This document shows positions 13,944-22,856 of a stretch of DNA of 64,000 bases, one piece after another (positions within the stretch are counted from its first letter, which is position 1; every line of letters starts with the position of its first letter). The notes beneath the pieces were generated by a model. It was given only the letters and a program-made list of their open reading frames with translations, had not been told where the DNA came from and ran no database searches. The DNA lies in NCBI RefSeq assembly GCF_000384115.1, contig NZ_KB913029.1, positions 4,005,057-4,069,056 on the forward strand. Direction: 5' to 3'. This DNA is from Sporichthya polymorpha DSM 43042. GTDB lineage: Bacteria; Actinomycetota; Actinomycetes; Sporichthyales; Sporichthyaceae. A program made the position numbers and the translations under genes.

Positions 13944-14255
13944 AACTTCTCCCGCGCGCCGCGCCTATCCGAGCCCCGGGATGGGCGCGCCACGCCTCAG
14001 AAGTGGGGGGCGCGTGCTCGTCTTCTCCGGCGCGCCGCGCCTATCCGGGCCGGGGGATAGGCGCGCCAGGCTGGAGAAGATGAGCCCCCCGCGGCCGGGC
14101 GCGGGGTCGCAACTGCTCCCGCGCGCCGCGCCTATCGAGGGCCCGGGATGGGCGCGCCCCGCAGCAGAAGTGGGGGCGCGTGCTCGTCTTCTCCGGCGCG
14201 CCGCGGCTATCCGAGCCGGGGGATAGGCGCGCCAGGCTGGAGAAGATGAGCCCCC
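13944..14255. repeat. Two tandem ~140-bp hairpin-forming repeat units (period 167 bp)
   Basis: Unit A (13944-14090) and unit B (14111-14255) are the same sequence with few changes. Each contains two nested inverted repeats built on GGCGCGCC: GCGCCTATCC with GGATAGGCGC in the centre, CTTCTCC with GGAGAAG outside it, and GGGGGC with GCCCCC further out. The 388-base gap between coxG and the sigma gene holds nothing else: no ORF in it looks like a gene. The structure could terminate transcription of the long cox operon or be a mobile palindromic element; the sequence does not decide. Confidence 0.8.
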
Positions 14256-14293
14256 GCGACCGCCGGGCCGCCGGGCCGAGCGACCCGAAGCCG

Positions 14294-14335
14294 GCGAGCT
14301 ACTTGCGCCGGTGGGCGAGCTACTTGCGCCGGCGG
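14294..14335. repeat. 21-bp tandem duplication across the coxG stop codon
   Basis: GCGAGCTACTTGCGCCGG is repeated at 14294 and 14315 (unit length 21), so the end of coxG, R-R-K-stop, is present twice. The first-encountered stop at 14320-14322 ends the protein, leaving the second copy untranslated. It looks like a recent slippage event. Confidence 0.75.
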
Positions 14336-15102
14336 GCGAGGAGGAAGAGGAGGACCACGACCACCCCGGCGAGGGGGGCGAGGCGCTTGAGGACGGGGGT
14401 CCCGGCGGTGCCGAGGAGGTCGATGGCCTCCGGTTCGGTGCGCTGGGGCGGGATGGTGCGGGGGGTGGCGCGGGTGCCGTTCGCACCGGCGGACCCGCCG
14501 GGGGAGTACCCCGACTCCGGGGCGGACGCGGGGGCGCGGCCGGCGGCACCGGCGGCGGAGACGCCCGTCGGGTCGGCGTCGTCGGCCTCGCCGGCAGGGG
14601 TGGAGTAACCCGGGATCGAGGGAGCGGGCTCCGGCGTCTCGGGCGCGGTGATCTTCGCCGAGAGGCAGTCGACGAACTGGCCGAGCAGCTTGTTCGAGAC
14701 GTCGACCATGACGCCCCGCGCGAACTGGGCCGGCTTGCCGGTGATCGCGAGGTCGGTGGTCACGGCGACGGTCGTCGACTCGCCCTTGTCGGTCAGCACC
14801 GCGGTGATCGTCGCATTCGCGGTCCCGGAGCCGCGGGTCTCCTTGCCGGCCGCCTTCACGACCAGGCGCCGCGCGGCCTCGTCGACCTCGAGGAACGTCG
14901 CGGTCCCCGAGTACGTCACCGAGATCGGGCCAAGCTTCACCTTCACCCGGCCGTCGACCTCGACCTGCCCGCCGTCCTGCGCGGGCCGCACCTCGTCGAC
15001 CGCCGCACCCGGCATGCAGGGCGCGATGCCCTCGACGTCGTTGAGGATCTCCCAGGCGCGCTCGACCGGGACGGGGACGGTGAACTCGTGCTGCAACTCC
15101 AT
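14320..15102 (-). CDS. coxG: CoxG-like SRPBCC protein with C-terminal membrane anchor
   Basis: Residues 1-150 form the CoxG (carbon monoxide dehydrogenase subunit G) domain of the START/SRPBCC fold: F-T-V-P-V-P-V-E-R-A-W-E-I-L-N-D-V-E, C-M-P-G-A, and G-R-V-K-V-K-L-G-P-I. A Gly/Ala/Pro-rich linker of about 80 residues leads to a membrane helix (L-A-P-L-A-G-V-V-V-V-L-L-F-L-L-A) ending R-R-R-K. In the known Oligotropha system CoxG recruits the enzyme to the membrane, and the anchor here fits that role. It is the last gene of the leftward cox operon, 143 bases beyond coxM. The 260 residues are longer than usual because of the tail. Confidence 0.85.
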   Translation of the reverse strand: MELQHEFTVPVPVERAWEILNDVEGIAPCMPGAAVDEVRPAQDGGQVEVDGRVKVKLGPISVTYSGTATFLEVDEAARRLVVKAAGKETRGSGTANATITAVLTDKGESTTVAVTTDLAITGKPAQFARGVMVDVSNKLLGQFVDCLSAKITAPETPEPAPSIPGYSTPAGEADDADPTGVSAAGAAGRAPASAPESGYSPGGSAGANGTRATPRTIPPQRTEPEAIDLLGTAGTPVLKRLAPLAGVVVVLLFLLARRRK

Positions 15103-15133
15103 GACCTCAGCCTCTCACGCGCAGATCTCGACG

Positions 15134-15181
15134 TGACGTCCGAAGATCCGGTCGCAATAGCAGCCACTTCTTCGGACGTCA
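15134..15181. promoter_or_regulatory. 13-bp inverted repeat between coxM and coxG
   Basis: TGACGTCCGAAGA (15134-15146) and its exact complement at 15169-15181 enclose a 22-base loop. A second GC-rich hairpin with CCCGCCCC follows towards coxM. They may attenuate transcription or process the mRNA between coxM and coxG; no start of a separate gene is seen. Confidence 0.45.
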
Positions 15182-15245
15182 GAGGCGACGACCCGCCCCG
15201 GGGGCATCCGGGACGGGCCGTCGGCTCAGGTGAATTTCAGTGCGG

Positions 15246-16103
15246 TCAGGACAGCCCCGCCGCCTTTGCGACCGCGCGGCCGGTGAGGACGCGGGCGAGC
15301 TCGGCCCGGTAGTCCGCCTGGGCGTTGAGGTCGCTGGTCGGGTTGGTGCCCTCGGCCGCGGACGCCGCCGCGGCCGCGATGGCCTCGGTCGACGCGGGCG
15401 CGCCGGCCAGCGCGCCCTCGGTCGCCGCCGCCCGCAGGTGGGTCGGGCCCATGTTGGTCAGGGCGATCCGGGCCTCGGCGATGCTGCCGTTCTCGCGCCG
15501 GACCGCCGCGGCGACGCCGACGATCGACCAGGCCTGCGCCACGCGGTTGAACTTCTCGTAGTGCGTGCCCCACCCGGCGCCCAGCTTCGGGAGCCGCACG
15601 GAGACCAGCACCTCGTCCTCGGCGAGCGTCGTCGTCAGGTAGTCGACGAAGAAGTCCGACGCCGCCACCTCCCGCGCCCCGTTCGGCCCCGCGATCGTCA
15701 TCGTCGCGCCGTGGACGAGCGTCACGCCCGGCAGGTCACCCGCCGGGTCGGCGTGCGCGATCGCGCCGCCGAAGGTGCCGCGGTGCCGGACCTGCGGGTC
15801 CGCCACCGTCGCGGTCGCCTGCGCCAGCAGCGGCGCGTGCTCGCGGACCAGCGGGTTGTTCAGGACGTCGTGGTGCGTCGTCGCCGCCCCGATGACGATC
15901 GCGTCGCCGTCCTCGGAGACGCCCGTCATTTCGGAGCAGCCCGAGACGTCCACGATCAGCTCCGGTGCGGCGAGCCGCAGCCGCAGGATCGGGATCAGAG
16001 ACTGCCCGCCGCCGAGGATCTTCGCGTCCTCGCTCGTGCCGAGTGCCGCCACCGCGTCCGCCGCGGAACTGACCCGCACGTAGTCGAACTTCGCCGGGAT
16101 CAT
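15246..16103 (-). CDS. coxM: Aerobic CO dehydrogenase-type medium (FAD) subunit
   Basis: The 285-residue protein begins [13 protein letters not shown] and carries the two FAD-binding signatures of the family: A-K-I-L-G-G-G-Q-S-L-I-P-I at about residues 28-40 and T-F-G-G-A-I-A-H-A-D-P-A-G-D at about 108-121. It passes electrons from the iron-sulfur subunit to the quinone pool in CoxLMS-type molybdenum hydroxylases. Its ATG overlaps the coxL stop (ATGA). The length is as expected. Which substrate the complex uses is set by CoxL; see that entry. Confidence 0.92.
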   Translation of the reverse strand: MIPAKFDYVRVSSAADAVAALGTSEDAKILGGGQSLIPILRLRLAAPELIVDVSGCSEMTGVSEDGDAIVIGAATTHHDVLNNPLVREHAPLLAQATATVADPQVRHRGTFGGAIAHADPAGDLPGVTLVHGATMTIAGPNGAREVAASDFFVDYLTTTLAEDEVLVSVRLPKLGAGWGTHYEKFNRVAQAWSIVGVAAAVRRENGSIAEARIALTNMGPTHLRAAATEGALAGAPASTEAIAAAAASAAEGTNPTSDLNAQADYRAELARVLTGRAVAKAAGLS

Positions 16104-18475
16104 GCCGCACCGCCCTTCGCCGACTGGATGGCTCGCCAGACGCGCTCCGGTGTGCACGGCATCTGGACGTCGTTGATGCCCAGCGGCCGCAACGCGTCGA
16201 CGATGGCGTTCACGACCGCCGGGGTCGAGGCGATGCACCCGGCCTCGCCGACGCCCTTGGCGCCGATGGGGTTGTCCGTCGACGGCGTCTCCGTACGGTC
16301 CGTCAGGAATGACGGGACGTCAGCCGCGGACGGGACCAGGTAGTCCACGAGTGTGCCGGTGATGAGGTTGCCGGCCTCGTCGTAGACGGCCTCCTCGAAC
16401 AGCGCCTGCGCGATGCCCTGCACCAGACCGCCGTGGATCTGGCCCTCGACGATCATCGGGTTCACGACGGTGCCGACGTCGTCCACACAGGCGTAGCGGT
16501 AGATCTCGGTCCACCCGGTCTCGGTGTCGATCTCGACGGCGCACAGGTGCGTGCCGTGCGGGTACGAGAGGTTCACCGGGTCGAAGGTGTAGGCCGAGTT
16601 CAGCGACGGCTCCATCCCGTCCGGGATGTTGTGCGCGAGCTGCGCAGCCGCCGCGACCTCGACGAACGCCATCTGCGGCCCGGGCGAACCCTTGACGGTG
16701 AACACCCCGCCCGAGAACTCCAGGTCGTCCGGGTTCGCCTCGAGGGTGTGCGCGGCGATCCGCTTCGCCTTCTCGATGACCTTGTCGCAGGCCTTCACGA
16801 TCGCCGACCCACCGACGACCAGCGAGCGCGAGCCGTAGGTGTCCATGCCCTGCGGCCCGGTCGCGGTGTCGCCGGCGAGGAGCTCGACGTCCTCGAACGG
16901 CACCCCGAGCTTGTCCGACACCAGCTGCGACCACGCCGTCCAGTGCCCCTGGCCGTGCGGCGTCGAGCCGGAGACGACCTGGATCTTGCCGGTGAGCGTC
17001 ACGCGGATCTCCGCGCGCTCCCACCCGCCGGCGCCGACACCGAGCTGGCCCATCACCCGCGAGGGCGCGAGCCCGCACGCCTCGGTGAAGGTCGAGACGC
17101 CGATGCCGATCTGCTTGCGGTCGCCGCGCTCGCGGCGGGCCTTCTGCTCGGCGCGCAGCGCGTCGTAGTCGAACAGCTCGACGGCCCGGTCGGTCGCGGC
17201 CTCGTAGTTGCCGGAGTCGTAGATCGAGCCCGAGATCGTCGTGTACGGGAACTCGTGGTGCTCGATCCAGTTCTTGCGCCGCACCTCGATCGGGTCCATG
17301 CCGAGTTCGGCGGCGAGCTCGTCCATCATCCGCTCGATGGCGTACGTCGCCTCCGGCCGGCCGGCACCGCGGTAGGCGTCGGTCGGGGTCAGGTTGGTGA
17401 ACACGGTCCGGCAGTTGAACTGGTAGGCGTCCATCTTGTAGATCGCGTTGAACATCGCCGCGCCGAACATCGGCACCCCGGCGGTGAACAGGCGCAGGCC
17501 CGCGCCGAGGTCCGCGATCAGGTCGACCTTGAGACCGAGCAGCTTGCCCTCACGCGTCGCGGCGATCTCGATGTCCTGGATCTGCGCGCGGCCGTGGTGC
17601 ATCTGCAGGAAGTTCTCGCTGCGCGACTCGGTCCACTTCACCGGCCGGCCCAGCCGCTTGGCCAGGTGGACGCCGATGATCTCCTCGGTCAGGCAGTTGA
17701 TCTTCCCGCCGAAGCCGCCGCCGACGTCCGGGGCGACCACGCGCAGCTTGTGCTCCGGATGCCCCGTCAGCATCGCGAGCAGCAGGCGCAGGACGTGCGG
17801 GATCTGCGTCGCCGCATACACCGTCAGATCGTCGATCGTCGGGACGACGAGCACCGCGCGCGGCTCCATCGGCGTCGGCAGCAGCCGCTGCTGACGGAAC
17901 CGGCGCTGAATCACCACGCCGCCCTCGGCCTCGGCCCGGGCCTTCGCGGCCTGGTAGTCCTCGCCGGGGGACTCGATGTAGAAGCAGGTGTTCGTGCCGA
18001 TCGAGGAGTGCACGAGCGCCTCGTCCTTGACGGCCTCCTCGAGGTCGACGACCGCGGTCAGCGGTTCGTAGTCGACGTCGATCGCCTCGAGGGCGTCGGC
18101 GGCCTGGTAGCGCGTCTCGGCCACGACGACCGCGATCGGTTCGCCCACGTACCGGACCTCGTCGGTCGCCAGCGGCGTCATGACCGGCTTCTTCATCTCC
18201 GGGTGGACGGTCCACGCGTCGGGGATGACCGCCTGCGCCTCACCGAAGTCGGCGGCGCTGTAGACCGCGACCACGCCCGGGTAGGACTTCGCCGGCTCGG
18301 TGCTGACCCGGATCTTCGCGTGCGCCATCGGGCTGCGCAGATATGCCGCGTACAGCATCCCGGGGGCGGAGAGGTTGTCCGTCCAGCGCGTCTGACCCGT
18401 GATCAAATGCGCGTCCTCCTTGCGACGCAGCGGCTGACCGAACGCCGATTCGTAACCCTTGTCGGTGACGGTCAT
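16100..18475 (-). CDS. coxL: Aerobic CO dehydrogenase-type large (Mo) subunit, form II
   Basis: This 791-residue molybdenum hydroxylase subunit has the full family layout: an N-terminal a/b hammerhead (G-Q-P-L-R-R-K-E-D), then [10 protein letters not shown] at about 249-258, the active-site loop A-Y-R-G-A-G-R at 367-373, G-Q-G-H at about 505 and the catalytic glutamate E744 in G-V-G-E-A-G. The loop A-Y-R-G-A-G-R is the form II signature; true CO dehydrogenases (form I) have A-Y-x-C-S-F-R with the copper-binding cysteine, which is absent here. It may therefore oxidise CO poorly or use another aldehyde or heterocycle. The ATG at 18475 overlaps the coxS stop (ATGA). Confidence 0.93.
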   Translation of the reverse strand: MTVTDKGYESAFGQPLRRKEDAHLITGQTRWTDNLSAPGMLYAAYLRSPMAHAKIRVSTEPAKSYPGVVAVYSAADFGEAQAVIPDAWTVHPEMKKPVMTPLATDEVRYVGEPIAVVVAETRYQAADALEAIDVDYEPLTAVVDLEEAVKDEALVHSSIGTNTCFYIESPGEDYQAAKARAEAEGGVVIQRRFRQQRLLPTPMEPRAVLVVPTIDDLTVYAATQIPHVLRLLLAMLTGHPEHKLRVVAPDVGGGFGGKINCLTEEIIGVHLAKRLGRPVKWTESRSENFLQMHHGRAQIQDIEIAATREGKLLGLKVDLIADLGAGLRLFTAGVPMFGAAMFNAIYKMDAYQFNCRTVFTNLTPTDAYRGAGRPEATYAIERMMDELAAELGMDPIEVRRKNWIEHHEFPYTTISGSIYDSGNYEAATDRAVELFDYDALRAEQKARRERGDRKQIGIGVSTFTEACGLAPSRVMGQLGVGAGGWERAEIRVTLTGKIQVVSGSTPHGQGHWTAWSQLVSDKLGVPFEDVELLAGDTATGPQGMDTYGSRSLVVGGSAIVKACDKVIEKAKRIAAHTLEANPDDLEFSGGVFTVKGSPGPQMAFVEVAAAAQLAHNIPDGMEPSLNSAYTFDPVNLSYPHGTHLCAVEIDTETGWTEIYRYACVDDVGTVVNPMIVEGQIHGGLVQGIAQALFEEAVYDEAGNLITGTLVDYLVPSAADVPSFLTDRTETPSTDNPIGAKGVGEAGCIASTPAVVNAIVDALRPLGINDVQMPCTPERVWRAIQSAKGGAA

Positions 18476-18957
18476 GCCGTCACCCCCGAGCCCATCGCCG
18501 CGGCGGCGGTCTGCACCGCGCGCACGATGTTGTGGTAGCCCGTGCACCGGCAGAGGTTGCCCTCCAGACCCTCACGGATCTCGGTCTCGCTCGGGTTCGG
18601 GTTCTCCTTGAGCAGGTCGACCGCCGCCATGATCATGCCGGGCGTGCAGTAACCGCACTGGAGCCCGTGGCACTCGCGGAACGCCTCCTGCACCGGGTGC
18701 AGTTCGCTGTCCACAGTGTCGGCCAGGCCCTCGATGGTGAGGACGTCGGCGCCGTCCGCCTGGACCGCCAGCACGGTGCAGCTCTTCACCGACTGGCCGT
18801 TGAGCGAGACCGTGCAGGCCCCGCAGTTCGAGGTGTCGCACCCGACGGGCGTTCCGCCCTTGCCGAGCACGTCACGCAGGTAATGGACGAGGAGTAGGCG
18901 GGGCTCGACGTCGTGGGACGCGGATCGTCCGTCGACATTGACATTGATCGCTACCAA
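18472..18957 (-). CDS. coxS: Aerobic CO dehydrogenase-type small (2x[2Fe-2S]) subunit
   Basis: The protein of about 161 residues carries both clusters: the plant-ferredoxin-type site [10 protein letters not shown] and C-T-V-L near the N-terminus and the C-G-Y-C-T-P-G and C-R-C-T-G-Y-H pairs in the helical half. It relays electrons from the molybdenum site to FAD. I chose TTG at 18957 because GGAGAAG lies five bases before it and the family strand V-A-I-N-V-N-V-D-G starts there; an in-frame TTG at 18969 has no ribosome site. It begins the S-L-M block of the operon, 102 bases after coxE. Confidence 0.92.
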   Translation of the reverse strand: MVAINVNVDGRSASHDVEPRLLLVHYLRDVLGKGGTPVGCDTSNCGACTVSLNGQSVKSCTVLAVQADGADVLTIEGLADTVDSELHPVQEAFRECHGLQCGYCTPGMIMAAVDLLKENPNPSETEIREGLEGNLCRCTGYHNIVRAVQTAAAAMGSGVTA

Positions 18958-19059
18958 GGTCTTCTCCAACCGGGCGGTACAGGAGGACGGGCAGATGAAG
19001 TTGTGATGGGACGGTCAGGTGTCGCAGCGTCAGTGGGGCGTCACCGACACCTGGCCACC

Positions 19060-20235
19060 CTAGGCAGCGGACCTTGGAACCGGCCAGAGGCGAGCGGCCC
19101 GGAGAAAGTCCTCGGACAGCAATTTCGCGAGTTCGGCGAACGCCTCCACCGAATGGCCGGAGACAAGTCGGTCGATATGGGGTAGTGCGGCCGACATCCC
19201 GGCCGCGGTCGGCGCGAACCCGTCCTTGCCGACGTGGGGGTTGACCCAGACGACGGCTCGGGCGAGCCGGCGCAGCCGGGCCATCTGGTCGGCGAGCAGG
19301 TCCACCTCGCCCCGCTCCCACCCGTCGCTGGCGACGACGACGACGGCGCCCCGCGCCATGCCCCGCTGACCCCAGCGGTCGAGGAAGGCCTGCAACAGTT
19401 CTCCGAGCCGGGTGCCGCCGGACCAGTCGGGCACCGCGGCCGCGACCGCCTTCAGCGCCGCATCCGGGTCGCGGGCGGACATCGCCCGGGTGATCCGCGT
19501 CAGCCGCGTCCCGATCGTGAAGACCTCGACCTGTGGCCGGCGCCGACTCAGCGTGTGCGCAAATCGGAGGTAGGCCTCGGCGTACGGCTCCATCGATCCC
19601 GAGACGTCAAGGAGCAGGACGATCCGCCGCGGCCGGTCGCGCCGGTTCCTCCGCGGGAGCTCGACGGTCTCCCCGCCGCGGCGCAGCATCGCCCGGATCA
19701 CCCGACGCGGGTCGACGTCCCCGCGGGCGGCGGCCTCGGTGCGCAGGCTCCGTCGCGTCGGCCCGACGGTGTGCAGCTGGGCCAGCATCCGCCGGACCTC
19801 CTCCCGCTGCTCGTCGCTCAGCGTCGCGAAGTCGGCCTGCCGGAGCAGCTCGACCTCCGAGGCCTGGGTCGCGAGCTCCTGCGTCTCGGTCGGGGCGTCG
19901 GTCTCGCCGTCGAGCCCGTCGAGGGCGGTGATGCCGACGACCCGGCTCGGCGCCTTCTGCAGCCCGATCGCCGCGTTGCGCGGGATCTCGCCGCCGAAGT
20001 ACGCCGCGAATGCCGCGTCGTAGCGGGCGATGTCGTCGGGGCCGGTGCACAGCGTCAGCCGGCCGGCCCAGTACGCGTCGGCCCCGCGCCGGATGTCGAG
20101 GGCGTGGAGCGCCCGCAGCATCGCCTCGAACCGTCCGGTGTCGGCGACCATCCCCGCGGCCCGCAGCGTCCGGACGAACCCGGCCATCGTGACGACGATG
20201 TCCCGGTCGGGCCCGGATTGGCCGCCGTGGGTCAT
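19060..20235 (-). CDS. coxE: CoxE-like von Willebrand factor A-domain protein
   Basis: The 391-residue protein has an N-terminal helical part (F-V-R-T-L-R-A-A-G-M-V) and a C-terminal VWA domain with an intact MIDAS motif, L-L-L-D-V-S-G-S-M (D-x-S-x-S), T in S-G-G-T-R-L and D in V-A-S-D-G-W. CoxE proteins work with the MoxR ATPase CoxD in maturing the Cox enzyme, in Oligotropha at the CuSMoO2 cluster. Its start overlaps the end of the MoxR gene (TGATG). Because the CoxL here is form II and needs no copper, CoxDE may insert or activate another part of the metal centre. Confidence 0.9.
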   Translation of the reverse strand: MTHGGQSGPDRDIVVTMAGFVRTLRAAGMVADTGRFEAMLRALHALDIRRGADAYWAGRLTLCTGPDDIARYDAAFAAYFGGEIPRNAAIGLQKAPSRVVGITALDGLDGETDAPTETQELATQASEVELLRQADFATLSDEQREEVRRMLAQLHTVGPTRRSLRTEAAARGDVDPRRVIRAMLRRGGETVELPRRNRRDRPRRIVLLLDVSGSMEPYAEAYLRFAHTLSRRRPQVEVFTIGTRLTRITRAMSARDPDAALKAVAAAVPDWSGGTRLGELLQAFLDRWGQRGMARGAVVVVASDGWERGEVDLLADQMARLRRLARAVVWVNPHVGKDGFAPTAAGMSAALPHIDRLVSGHSVEAFAELAKLLSEDFLRAARLWPVPRSAA

Positions 20236-21125
20236 CAGCGGACGAGCTGCGCCAGGCCGGCGGTGGTGACGCGGTCGGTGTCCTCGCGGTACTTGAGCAC
20301 CGCGCCGAGCGTCCGCGCCGCCGCGTCGACGTCGAGCCGTCGCGCCCCGAGGGCGAGCAGGGCCGCGGTCCAGTCCAGCGACTCCGCGATCCCGGGCGGC
20401 TTGAGCAGGTTCAGCTCCCGCAGCACACCCGTCGCGTAGGCGACCTGGTCGGCGAGCTCCTCGGTGACGCCCGGCAGCCGGCGTCGCAGGATCTCGACCT
20501 CGCGCTCGTACGGCGGGTGGTCCAGCCAGTGGTAGAGGCAGCGCCGCTTGAGCGCGTCGTGGACCTCGCGCGTCCGGTTCGAGGTGACGACGACGACCGG
20601 GGGAGTGTCGGTGTGGATCGTCCCGAGCTCGGGGATCGAGATCGTGAAGTCCGACAGCACCTCGAGCAGGAACGCCTCGAACTCGTCGTCGGCCCGGTCG
20701 AGCTCGTCGACGAGGAGGACGGCCGGGCTGGTCTCGATCGCCTGCAGCAACGGCCGCGCCAGCAGGAACCGGCGGTCGTAGAGCTCGCCCTCCAGCCGCG
20801 CCGCGTCCGCGCCGCCGGCGGCCTCGGCCGCGCGGAGGTGGAGCAGCTGGCGGGGGAAGTCCCAGTCGTAGAGCGCCTGGGCCGCGTCGATGCCCTCGTA
20901 GCACTGGAGCCGGATCAGGGGCGTGCCGGACAGCTTCGCCAGCGCGTGCGCCAACGCCGTCTTCCCGACCCCGGCCTCACCCTCGAGGAACAGGGGCCGC
21001 CCCAGCCGCAGGGCGAGGAACGCCGCGGTCGCGATGCCCGGGTCCGCGAGGTAGTCGACCCCGTCCAGGGCCCGGGCCAGCTCCTCCGGGTTCGCGAACT
21101 GCGTCGCGAGGGTGCCGTCGCTCAC
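20235..21125 (-). CDS. coxD: MoxR-family AAA+ ATPase (CoxD-like)
   Basis: The 296-residue ATPase has Walker A G-E-A-G-V-G-K-T at about residues 51-58, Walker B V-L-L-V-D-E-L-D-R-A-D, sensor 1 T-S-N-R-T and an arginine-finger region R-R-C-L-Y-H-W. CoxD-type MoxR proteins drive maturation of molybdenum hydroxylases together with CoxE. It starts with GTG at 21125 and is the first gene of the leftward operon coxDE-SLMG. The length is normal. No obvious promoter is seen in the 51-base gap to the small membrane protein gene that precedes it, so that gene may belong to the same transcript. Confidence 0.9.
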   Translation of the reverse strand: MSDGTLATQFANPEELARALDGVDYLADPGIATAAFLALRLGRPLFLEGEAGVGKTALAHALAKLSGTPLIRLQCYEGIDAAQALYDWDFPRQLLHLRAAEAAGGADAARLEGELYDRRFLLARPLLQAIETSPAVLLVDELDRADDEFEAFLLEVLSDFTISIPELGTIHTDTPPVVVVTSNRTREVHDALKRRCLYHWLDHPPYEREVEILRRRLPGVTEELADQVAYATGVLRELNLLKPPGIAESLDWTAALLALGARRLDVDAAARTLGAVLKYREDTDRVTTAGLAQLVR

Positions 21126-21176
21126 GTTCGCACCGTACCCGCCGCGCCTTGGTCCGGGCTGCGTCAGCGGTGCGGG

Positions 21177-21362
21177 TCAGCGCACGTGGCGGCGTTCCTC
21201 CGCGCGCCGCAGGCCCTCGGCACCCAGGTCGCCCTCGCGCTCGGCGCGCTCGCGGCTCCTCCCGGTCCCGCGGGCGGCGGCCGCGACGACGACGACGCGC
21301 GCCACGATCGCCAGCGTCGCCACGAGGACGATGATCAGCATGATCGGCAGAAAGCCGTCCAT
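21177..21362 (-). CDS. Small single-pass membrane protein
   Basis: The 61-residue protein starts at ATG with a strong GAGGAGAAC ribosome site, which makes it a credible gene in spite of its size. One N-terminal membrane helix (F-L-P-I-M-L-I-I-V-L-V-A-T-L-A-I-V) is followed by a basic and acidic, Arg/Glu-rich tail predicted to lie in the cytoplasm. No family is recognised. It is transcribed towards coxD with 51 bases between them, so it may be the head of the cox operon or an independent gene. Confidence 0.65.
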   Translation of the reverse strand: MDGFLPIMLIIVLVATLAIVARVVVVAAAARGTGRSRERAEREGDLGAEGLRRAEERRHVR

Positions 21363-21412
21363 CTCGTTCTCCTCGGATCGGGTACCGAGGCGCTACCCGA
21401 GCGGGGCTGTCA

Positions 21413-22856
21413 AAAAAGGGGGCTCCACTGACGCTTCCGTGGGTCGTTGATCGCCCTGAAACGGCCACACGCCGTTCCCAGCCTTAGGTTTCTGGCTTGT
21501 CGAAGGTCAGAAACTGCAGAGCGGAGAACGGCGTGCGGAACGCCAGCGTATGGCGCACCTTGCTGAGCGTCGAGAACACGGTGATCGAGGACGTCGAGTT
21601 CGACGAAGATGCCGAGGTTGTGGTGGCTCATGTCCGGCCGCGACGGGCTGGGCGTGGACGGTGCGGGCGCTGCGGGGACAGGGCTCCCTGGTTCGATCGC
21701 GGCGAAGGGCGACGCAGGTGGCGAGCGCTCGACATGGGGACGGTGCCGGTCTTCATCGAAGCTGACGCGCCCCGGGTGAACTGTGCCGTCCACGGACCGA
21801 CGGTGCGGCAGGTCCCGTGGGCGCGCCACAGCGCCGGGCACACGTACGTGTTCGACCAGCAAGTCGCCTGGCTGGCCACCCAGTGCTCCAAGACCGCGAT
21901 CACCGAGTTGATGCGGATCGCTTGGCGCACCGTGGGCGCGATCATCGCCCGGGTCTGGGCCGACACAGCTGCTGGCGTGGACGCGTTCGCCGGGCTGCGG
22001 CGGATCGGGATCGATGAGATCTCCTACAAGCGGCACCACAAGTACCTGACCGTCGTGGTCGATCACGACTCGGGCCGTTTGGTGTGGGCCAGTCCCGGAC
22101 GAGAACGCGCGACCGTCCACGCCTTCTTCGACGCACTCGAGGCATCCGGCGAAGGCAGATGCGCCCAGATCACCCACGTCAGCGCCGATGGCGCCGAGTG
22201 GATTGCCGAGGTAGTCAGCACACGATGCCCCAACGCGGTGCGCTGCGCTGACCCCTTCCACGTGGTCGGCTGGGCCACCGATGCCCTCGACGCGGTACGC
22301 CGCGAGGCGTGGAACGAGGCTCGTCGGGCCGGCAACACCAGGAACCACGGCTGGGCCGAAGGGCGCCGTGTCACCGTCGCGACCGGCCCCGCCCGTGCGC
22401 TCAAGCACGCGCGGTTCGCGCTGTGGAAGAACCCGGAGAACCTCACCGACCGCCAGCGGGTCAAGCTCGAATGGATCGCCAAGACCGATCCGCGGCTCTA
22501 CCGGGCCTACCTGCTCAAGGAGGGCCTGCGGACCGTGTTCAAGCTGCCGGCCGACCAGGCCGCCGAAGCGCTCGACCGGTGGGTCTCCTGGGCACGCAGG
22601 TCCCGCATCGAATCGTTCGTCCGGCTCCAGAGCCGGATCGTGCGCTACCGAGCCGAGATCCTCGCCTCGATCGAGCACGGACTGTCCAACGGCCTCATCG
22701 AGTCGGTCAACACCAAGATCCGACTCATCACCCGCATGGCCTTCGGGTTCGCCGGCCCCGACGCTCTCATCGCACTCGCGATGCTCAACCTCGGCGGCCA
22801 CCGCCCCGCTCTGCCTGGCCGATGACCCACGGATCAGTCAGGAGAGCCAAAAAGGG
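21413..22856. mobile_element. ISL3-family insertion sequence with 8-bp target duplication
   Basis: The element spans 21421-22848. Its ends are imperfect inverted repeats: GGCTCCACTGACGC then TCCGTGGGTC on the left and, read inward from the right, GGCTCTCCTGACTGA then TCCGTGGGTC. The target duplication AAAAAGGG is present at 21413-21420 and 22849-22856; eight bases is the usual ISL3 value. One transposase gene fills the element. It interrupts a palindromic repeat; joining the flanks restores that repeat exactly. All parts look intact, so the insertion is probably recent. Confidence 0.95.
21533..22825 (+). CDS. ISL3 family transposase
   Basis: The 430-residue transposase has the ISL3 layout: an N-terminal zinc-ribbon (C-G-R-C-G, then C-A-V-H-G-P-T), a helix-turn-helix, and a DDE domain with I-G-I-D-E-I-S-Y-K-R-H-H-K-Y (first D), S-A-D-G-A-E-W, A-D-P-F-H-V-V (second D) and the C-terminal S-N-G-L-I-E-S-V-N-T-K-I-R (E). 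I chose GTG at 21533, which has GGAG six bases upstream; an in-frame TTG at 21497 lacks a site. No frameshift or stop is seen, so it should be active. It catalyses movement of the element it lies in. Confidence 0.93.
   Translation: MRNASVWRTLLSVENTVIEDVEFDEDAEVVVAHVRPRRAGRGRCGRCGDRAPWFDRGEGRRRWRALDMGTVPVFIEADAPRVNCAVHGPTVRQVPWARHSAGHTYVFDQQVAWLATQCSKTAITELMRIAWRTVGAIIARVWADTAAGVDAFAGLRRIGIDEISYKRHHKYLTVVVDHDSGRLVWASPGRERATVHAFFDALEASGEGRCAQITHVSADGAEWIAEVVSTRCPNAVRCADPFHVVGWATDALDAVRREAWNEARRAGNTRNHGWAEGRRVTVATGPARALKHARFALWKNPENLTDRQRVKLEWIAKTDPRLYRAYLLKEGLRTVFKLPADQAAEALDRWVSWARRSRIESFVRLQSRIVRYRAEILASIEHGLSNGLIESVNTKIRLITRMAFGFAGPDALIALAMLNLGGHRPALPGR

Noticed and set aside
16433-18538. 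Long open frame opposite coxL (701 codons)
   Set aside because: It is the antisense shadow of a well-conserved gene; translated sequence is low-complexity Arg/Asp/Val/Gly with no domain.
21630-21640. ATGTCCGGC in the insertion sequence, matching the -10 block of the ECF promoter
   Set aside because: It lacks the CGAAAGA block at the 11-base spacing and lies inside the transposase gene.
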